Below, in pieces: positions 59,950 to 64,000 of a stretch of 64,000 nt of DNA. The notes under the pieces are model-generated. The model was not told the origin of the DNA, did no database searches, and worked only from the letters and a program-made list of their open reading frames with translations. The stretch covers positions 12,834,001-12,898,000 of the forward strand of contig NC_071331.1 in assembly GCF_010183535.1 (NCBI RefSeq). Reading direction: 5' to 3'. Numbering within the stretch: position 1 is the stretch's first letter; each line of letters begins with the position of its first letter. This DNA is from Caenorhabditis remanei (taxonomy: Eukaryota; Nematoda; Chromadorea; Rhabditida; Rhabditidae). A program made the position numbers and the translations under genes.

Positions 59950-60588
59950 ATGAGTCGTCAGCTCGGTAAGAAGCTAATACAGTGGATAGCTACCAGGACG
60001 ATGTGCACTACAGAGGAACTTGTGAAAAGTTTGACGGTTCCATTGAAAGAACATGAGGAGCCACTCAAAGTTTTGAAACCGGATGAGAAGAGGAATGCGG
60101 TTCTACTGAGAATGAGAGAGGTTGGAATTTCTCCTACCGGAAGATGCGAACTATGTTGTTTTTCTTCAGATTGAACAGATGAAAGGACCATTCTTCGATA
60201 TGTTTATGAGAGAACATACTTACTTAAGGATCTCACTAACAGAAAAATGTAACTTCAGATGTATGTTTTTTGATTTATGAGTTGAACTTACTCAATTTAC
60301 CTTTTTCAGGCTTGTACTGCATGCCTGCTGAAGGTGTTCCACTGAAGCCAAAAGACAAGATGCTAACAAATGAAGAAGTACTAAAGTTAGTCAAACTATT
60401 CGCCAGCCATGGAATTGACAAGATCAGACTAACAGGTGGAGAGCCAACTATTCGAAAGGACATTGTGCAAATTGTTGGTAAGTTTTAGAGTTTTGTAACA
60501 GATTTTTCTCAAGAGGAAAGATATTTCAGAAGGAATCGCTTCCACATGCTCTCAAATTTTACATGCTCTCAAATTTTCACGTAATTAA
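59950..60588 (+). pseudogene. truncated MoaA/MOCS1A-like radical SAM gene
   Basis: MoaA/MOCS1A converts GTP to the first molybdenum-cofactor intermediate in mitochondria. Exons 59950-60120, 60170-60260, 60310-60477 and 60530-60588 are phase-consistent. They encode a basic N-terminus, [20 protein letters not shown] with the CX3CX2C iron-sulphur motif, and the following [19 protein letters not shown] block (SAM-binding GGEP). After EGIAS, where family members continue the TIM barrel, the frame enters a short direct repeat (ACATGCTCTCAAATTTT twice) and stops at 60586-60588. Only about 162 residues remain versus more than 300 expected, and the C-terminal GTP-binding cluster is missing. An in-frame ATG at 59929 is an alternative start, but the CTCAG acceptor at 59944 favours 59950. 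C. elegans moc-5 is, as I recall, elsewhere (X), so this is probably a partial duplicate. Confidence 0.75.
60545..60578 (+). repeat. 17-bp direct repeat at the MOCS1-like break
   Basis: ACATGCTCTCAAATTTT occurs twice in tandem exactly where homology to MoaA ends, a plausible scar of the rearrangement that truncated the gene. Confidence 0.8.
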
Positions 60589-60985
60589 CTTACACGTCCT
60601 ACGTTTCTACCTACGACAGTAGAATGTAAGGAAAACTATACACTCGCCCTCCCAAGAAGAATTTTACACCCAAAGGGTGACGTCACCAGGAAAACCTGTA
60701 ACTTTCTGAAAAAACCTGTAATTCATCATGCCCCTCTTCATTATTCCCAGGTACGTAAGTACCTTATCTGTGCAGCTGTATACCGTATACCTGTTTACCT
60801 ATAATAAAAAAATTCTCTGAATACAGCCGCTCTAATAGCGTACCTTCTACCGTACACCTGTACAACTAGTTACATGTACACCTGATTACCTATGATTTCA
60901 CAGAACACCTGCATACCGTACACCTGTTAATTAAAACTACCGTACAATTACCTACTTAAAATTTTTTTTGGGAATAGTATCGTTT
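60589..60985. other. spacer with dispersed ACCGTACACCTG-like phrases
   Basis: A/T-rich sequence in which TACCGTA(T/C)ACCTG and close variants recur (about 60781, 60850, 60910) with several GTACACCTG/ACACCTG pieces. It is a decayed simple or satellite repeat with no gene seen. Confidence 0.5.
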
Positions 60986-62436
60986 TAGAATGGTAGGGGA
61001 AGTCAATAGAAAATAAAATATCCATTTTTTTGGTAGTTTCAATTATAATTTTGTTGATTTCTAGATCGAAACAATTTATCCCGTTTTTGGGAGTTTGAAT
61101 TATAATTTTGTTGATTCCTAGATCGGGAGGATTCAAATCCGCGTCTACTGAAGTAAACCTCAGCCCGGGTATTATAGACTACTACATCCTCTGATCGATG
61201 AGTCTATCCGGAACCGACACAGATAAGAATGGTTGGGGAAGTCAATAAGAAAATAAAATATCCCGTTTTTGGGAGTTTCAATTATAATTTTGTTGATTTC
61301 TAGATCGAAACAATTTATCCCGTTTTTGGGAGTTTCAATTGTAATTTTGTTGATTCCTAGATCAAAACAATTTATCCCGTTTTTGGGAGTTTCAATTATA
61401 ATTTTGTTGATTCCTAGATCGGGAGGATTCAAACCCGCGTCTACTGAAGTAAACCTCAGCCCGGGTATTATAGACTACTACATCCTCTGATCGATGAGTC
61501 TATCCGGAACCGACACAGATAAGAATGGTTGGGGAAGTCAATAAGAAAATAAAATATCCCGTTTATGGGAGTTTCAATTATAATTTTGTTGATTTCTAGA
61601 TCGAAACAATTTATCCCGTTTTTGGGAGTTTCAATTATAATTTTGTTGATTCCTAGATCGGGAGGATTCAAACCCGCGTCTACTGAAGTAAACCTCAGCC
61701 CGGGTATTATAGACTACTACATCCTCTGATCGATGAGTCTATCCGGAACCGACACAGATAAGAATGGTTGGGGAAGTCAATAAGAAAATAAAATATCCCG
61801 TTTTTGGGAGTTTCAATTATAATTTTGTTGATTTCTAGATCGAAACAATTTATCCCGGTTTTGGGAGTTTGAATTATAATTTTGTTGATTTCTAGATCGA
61901 AACAATTTATCCCGTTTTTGGGAGTTTCAATTATAATTTTGTTGATTTCTAGATCGAAACAATTTATCCCGGTTTTGGGAGTTTGAATTATAATTTTGTT
62001 GATTTCTAGATCGAAACAATTTATCCCGTTTTTGGGAGTTTCAATTATAATTTTGTTGATTCCTAGATCGGGAGGATTCAAACCCGCGTCTACTGAAGTA
62101 AACCTCAGCCCGGGTATTATAGACTACTACATCCTCTGATCGATGAGTCTATCCGGAACCGACACAGATAAGAATGGTTGGGGAAGTCAATAAGAAAATA
62201 AAATATCCCGTTTTTGGGAGTTTCAATTGTAATTTTGTGGATTTCTAGATCAAAACAATTTATCCCGGTTTTGGGAGTTTGAATTATAATTTTGTTGATT
62301 CCTAGATCGGGAGGATTCAAACCCGCGTCTACTGAAGTAAACCTCAGCCCGGGTATTATAGACTACTACATCCTCTGATCGATGAGTCTATCCGGAACCG
62401 ACACAGATAAGAATGGTGGGGGAAGTCAATTACTTA
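60986..62436. repeat. composite minisatellite: 57-bp monomers plus tRNA-like spacer
   Basis: Five higher-order units. Each has one or more 57-bp monomers (CGAAACAATTTATCCCG...TTGATTTCTAGAT) and then a spacer starting GGGAGGATTCAAACCCGCG and running to ATCCTCTGATCGATGAG, then AAGAATGGTTGGGGAAGTC. Spacer starts are at 61125, 61421, 61660, 62070 and 62309, spaced 296, 239, 410 and 239 bp. These equal 239 plus 1, 0, 3 and 0 monomers of 57 bp. The monomer length is a multiple of three without a stop on the - strand, so spurious repetitive open frames appear. The array ends about 2 bp from the splice donor of the exon at 62438. Confidence 0.92.
61423..61487 (-). other. tRNA-like module of the satellite (one of five copies)
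   Basis: Read on the - strand, a 65-nt segment begins GAGGAT and ends ATCCTC (six complementary pairs, acceptor-stem-like). Near its 3' end it has GGTTTGAATCC, one mismatch from the Pol III B box GGTTCGANTCC. A proper T-stem and anticodon arm are not formed, so this is not a functional tRNA. A decayed SINE or tRNA origin is inferred. Confidence 0.4.
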
Positions 62437-62437
62437 C

Positions 62438-62581
62438 CAATTTCCGAGTCCTTTTGTGTGATAAACAACTCTCCTCGTCAGGACAGTTATCGATTCGTCT
62501 CGGTCACTATTTCCATTTCTTCCATTTGGTCTTCCATTTGTCGATGTGCAGGCCATGTTCATCTCAGCTTGGCACGCGGTG
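62438..62581 (-). CDS. probable internal exon of an unrecognised - strand gene
   Basis: The acceptor TTATTTCAG and donor TTG|GTAAGT bound a 144-nt open segment starting in phase 2. It encodes about STACQAEMNMACTSTNGRPN and onward to KGLGN, 48 residues, hydrophilic with two cysteines. I do not recognise the family. The intron downstream would start in the satellite array, so the array may lie inside this gene. Confidence 0.45.
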
Positions 62582-62784
62582 CTGAAATAAATAGTTAAAT
62601 TCAACGTAAATGATAAAACATTAAAAAGATATACATAAATAATATGTTGTGAGAAACTATAAGCAATAGAACAAAAGGGAAAACCTAGAAAGACTTCGTT
62701 GTAGGCCGGAATGAGGGGCGAATGACTGAGTACTGGTCTACTAGCAGTTGCGCGCAAGAGGCGGAGTCTAATTCCTGCATTGGG

Positions 62785-62873
62785 TAAGATTTCCCAAGGA
62801 GATAAGAAGGCAGATGGTAATATGTGAAGAAAATGTCCCTGACAATATATCGAGAGAGACAACATCTGCTATT
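62785..62873. repeat. diverged duplicate, copy A
   Basis: Similar to 63608-63690: both carry ATTTC(C/T)CAAG(G/A)AGATAA, GGCAG, TGTGAAGA.A..TGTCCC and GACA(A)CATCTG(C/T)T in the same order. Each lies about 200-230 bp beyond the acceptor of a putative - strand exon. Confidence 0.55.
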
Positions 62874-63258
62874 TACTCAAAGTAAGAATCAATATTGGAG
62901 GGCATTGTAAACGTAACTTTTCGAAACACTATGACAGTAACTAAATAATGAGCTGAGAATATTAATTGTTTGGGTAATTGTTTGGGTGTTTTGGTATATA
63001 TGCTTGAGATAGTTTTTGAAAGTGGGATTGTGGCTAGAATTCCAGATCAAAGAGAAGAATACGAGTTCTCTACTGATATGAAAAAATTTCGATGTTTTGA
63101 TAAAATCTGTATAGTAAAAATCTTTTCGAAAGGAAACTCCTTTTGGACCAAATCTCAGAATAATTAAATGGTCATTAAAATATACTACGGGCTTTCTAAT
63201 GATAGAATCTTTCTACAGATCTCTTACTGCTTACTTGAAGTAATTGATGAAAACTTAC

Positions 63259-63380
63259 ACGTGTACAATATTTTCGGTTATTCATATTCCGCGCTTCCTT
63301 GTATCGATACGTGATGCATCCTTCGGTATCGAGCATGTGGTGGTTGCAATGTGCCTTCTGCTGAATGTATCTGACGGTTG
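63259..63380 (-). CDS. probable internal exon of an unrecognised - strand gene
   Basis: The acceptor ACATTTTCAG and donor CGT|GTAAGTTT bound 122 nt in one open frame, encoding about TVRYIQQKAHCNHHMLDTEG then CITYRYKEARNMNNRKYCTR, with three cysteines and many basic residues. Its phase does not join directly to the exon at 62581, so another exon lies between, or the donor is the alternative GTGTAA five bases earlier in the same CACGTGTAAG context. No family recognised. The gene continues beyond what I can model. Confidence 0.45.
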
Positions 63381-63607
63381 CTGAAAATGTATCAGTTTCA
63401 ACCTTGAAATCACTAGTTAAGGAAGTTGAACATGGAAAAAGCAAAAGGGGCTGATAACGTCAATCAAACGCTCAGTTAGATCGAATGCAATTAGAAACAA
63501 AGAGAGCTCAAAAAGAAAGGACTGCTCGGTGAAGGAGTGAAAGGGCCAACTGATTGTATTCCATCCATCCAACCTCATATGTTCCGGGTGCACTGTATAC
63601 GGTCGGA

Positions 63608-63690
63608 TTTCTCAAGAAGATAACATGGCAGGTAGTGTTTGTGAAGACATTTGTCCCAAACAATAGACCGACATCTGTTGTTTGTTTGTT
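63608..63690. repeat. diverged duplicate, copy B
   Basis: Partner of the segment at 62785-62873 (see shared phrases there). The two suggest an old tandem duplication covering exon plus intron of the - strand gene, now well diverged. Confidence 0.55.
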
Positions 63691-64000
63691 CTAATTATTA
63701 ACAGAGGTCAGGAGAGAAAAAGTTGGGAACAGGGAATGCAAAGCATGGTACAGTTGACAACAGAAACATGTTTGAAAGAGTGAAAAATCACCATGTATAC
63801 CGGCCAAACTTCATCTTTCACCTCTCAAGTCTTTAGGTTTGTACCAAAACATTTTCTCTGAGCAAATCCTACTGAAATCCTCAATTCAGAGCAGTTGTTT
63901 ATTTCAAACGTTTCTATCTCTTGAACAAATTTCTCTAATCTCTGAATATAAACTTGAAGTTCAAACCTGTAATATCAGTGATAATGGAAATTAGATCTAT
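63691..64000. other. window end, no gene seen
   Basis: A/T-rich sequence with no supported exon or repeat. The - strand gene may continue here. Confidence 0.4.

Noticed and set aside
60948..62320. Repetitive - strand peptides of the NKIIIETPKNGINCFDLE type
   Set aside because: They are translations of the 57-bp satellite monomer, which happens to be stop-free and a multiple of three; not a repeat protein gene.
60986..62436. CRISPR-like array of regularly spaced repeats
   Set aside because: The genome is eukaryotic, repeats are contiguous without unique spacers, and the unit structure is a satellite.

Overview
This window is nematode DNA, almost certainly Caenorhabditis elegans chromosome IV. 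Short introns end in the TTTTCAG-type acceptor, genes are compact, and the order of recognisable genes matches what I recall of that locus: a PFKFB gene (pfkb-1.2), innexin inx-7, ribosomal protein rps-25, then the giant ankyrin gene unc-44. All gene models below were built by eye from open frames, splice signals and phase agreement. No alignment or database search was run.

Layout. 1-3.4 kb: 6-phosphofructo-2-kinase/fructose-2,6-bisphosphatase, + strand. 3.8-6.4 kb: rps-25 followed by inx-7, both on the - strand and only 145 bp apart, with features of an SL2-type operon. 6.5-27.9 kb: about 21 kb without a protein gene that I can support. It holds one tRNA-Lys(CTT), a long inverted-repeat element, several regulatory-looking sites, and a striking excess of CTGTTTCA, the core of the Ruby motif that drives C. 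elegans chromosome IV 21U-RNA (piRNA) loci. 27.9-57.6 kb: unc-44. The spine encodes ankyrin repeats, ZU5-ZU5-UPA and a death domain. A serine/threonine-rich tail follows, with alternative ends and an apparent internal start, and then one 17,123-bp exon encoding the STEP-repeat neuronal (AO13-type) tail. That exon carries eight near-identical Gly/Ala-rich hydrophobic segments and a tandem duplication with a 1,896-bp period.

57.7-64 kb is repeat-rich: two nested foldback elements, a truncated MoaA/MOCS1A-like gene that keeps the radical-SAM cysteines but loses the rest of the barrel, a minisatellite array built of 57-bp monomers and tRNA-like spacers, and two plausible - strand exons of an unrecognised gene.

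Functionally the genes are independent: glycolytic flux control, gap junctions, translation, and axonal membrane-cytoskeleton anchoring. The observations most worth following are the exact tandem duplication in the giant exon (eight segments, where I recall seven being described), the Ruby-motif cluster, the ankyrin-less start of unc-44, the in-frame 51-nt intron, and the quantised satellite array.
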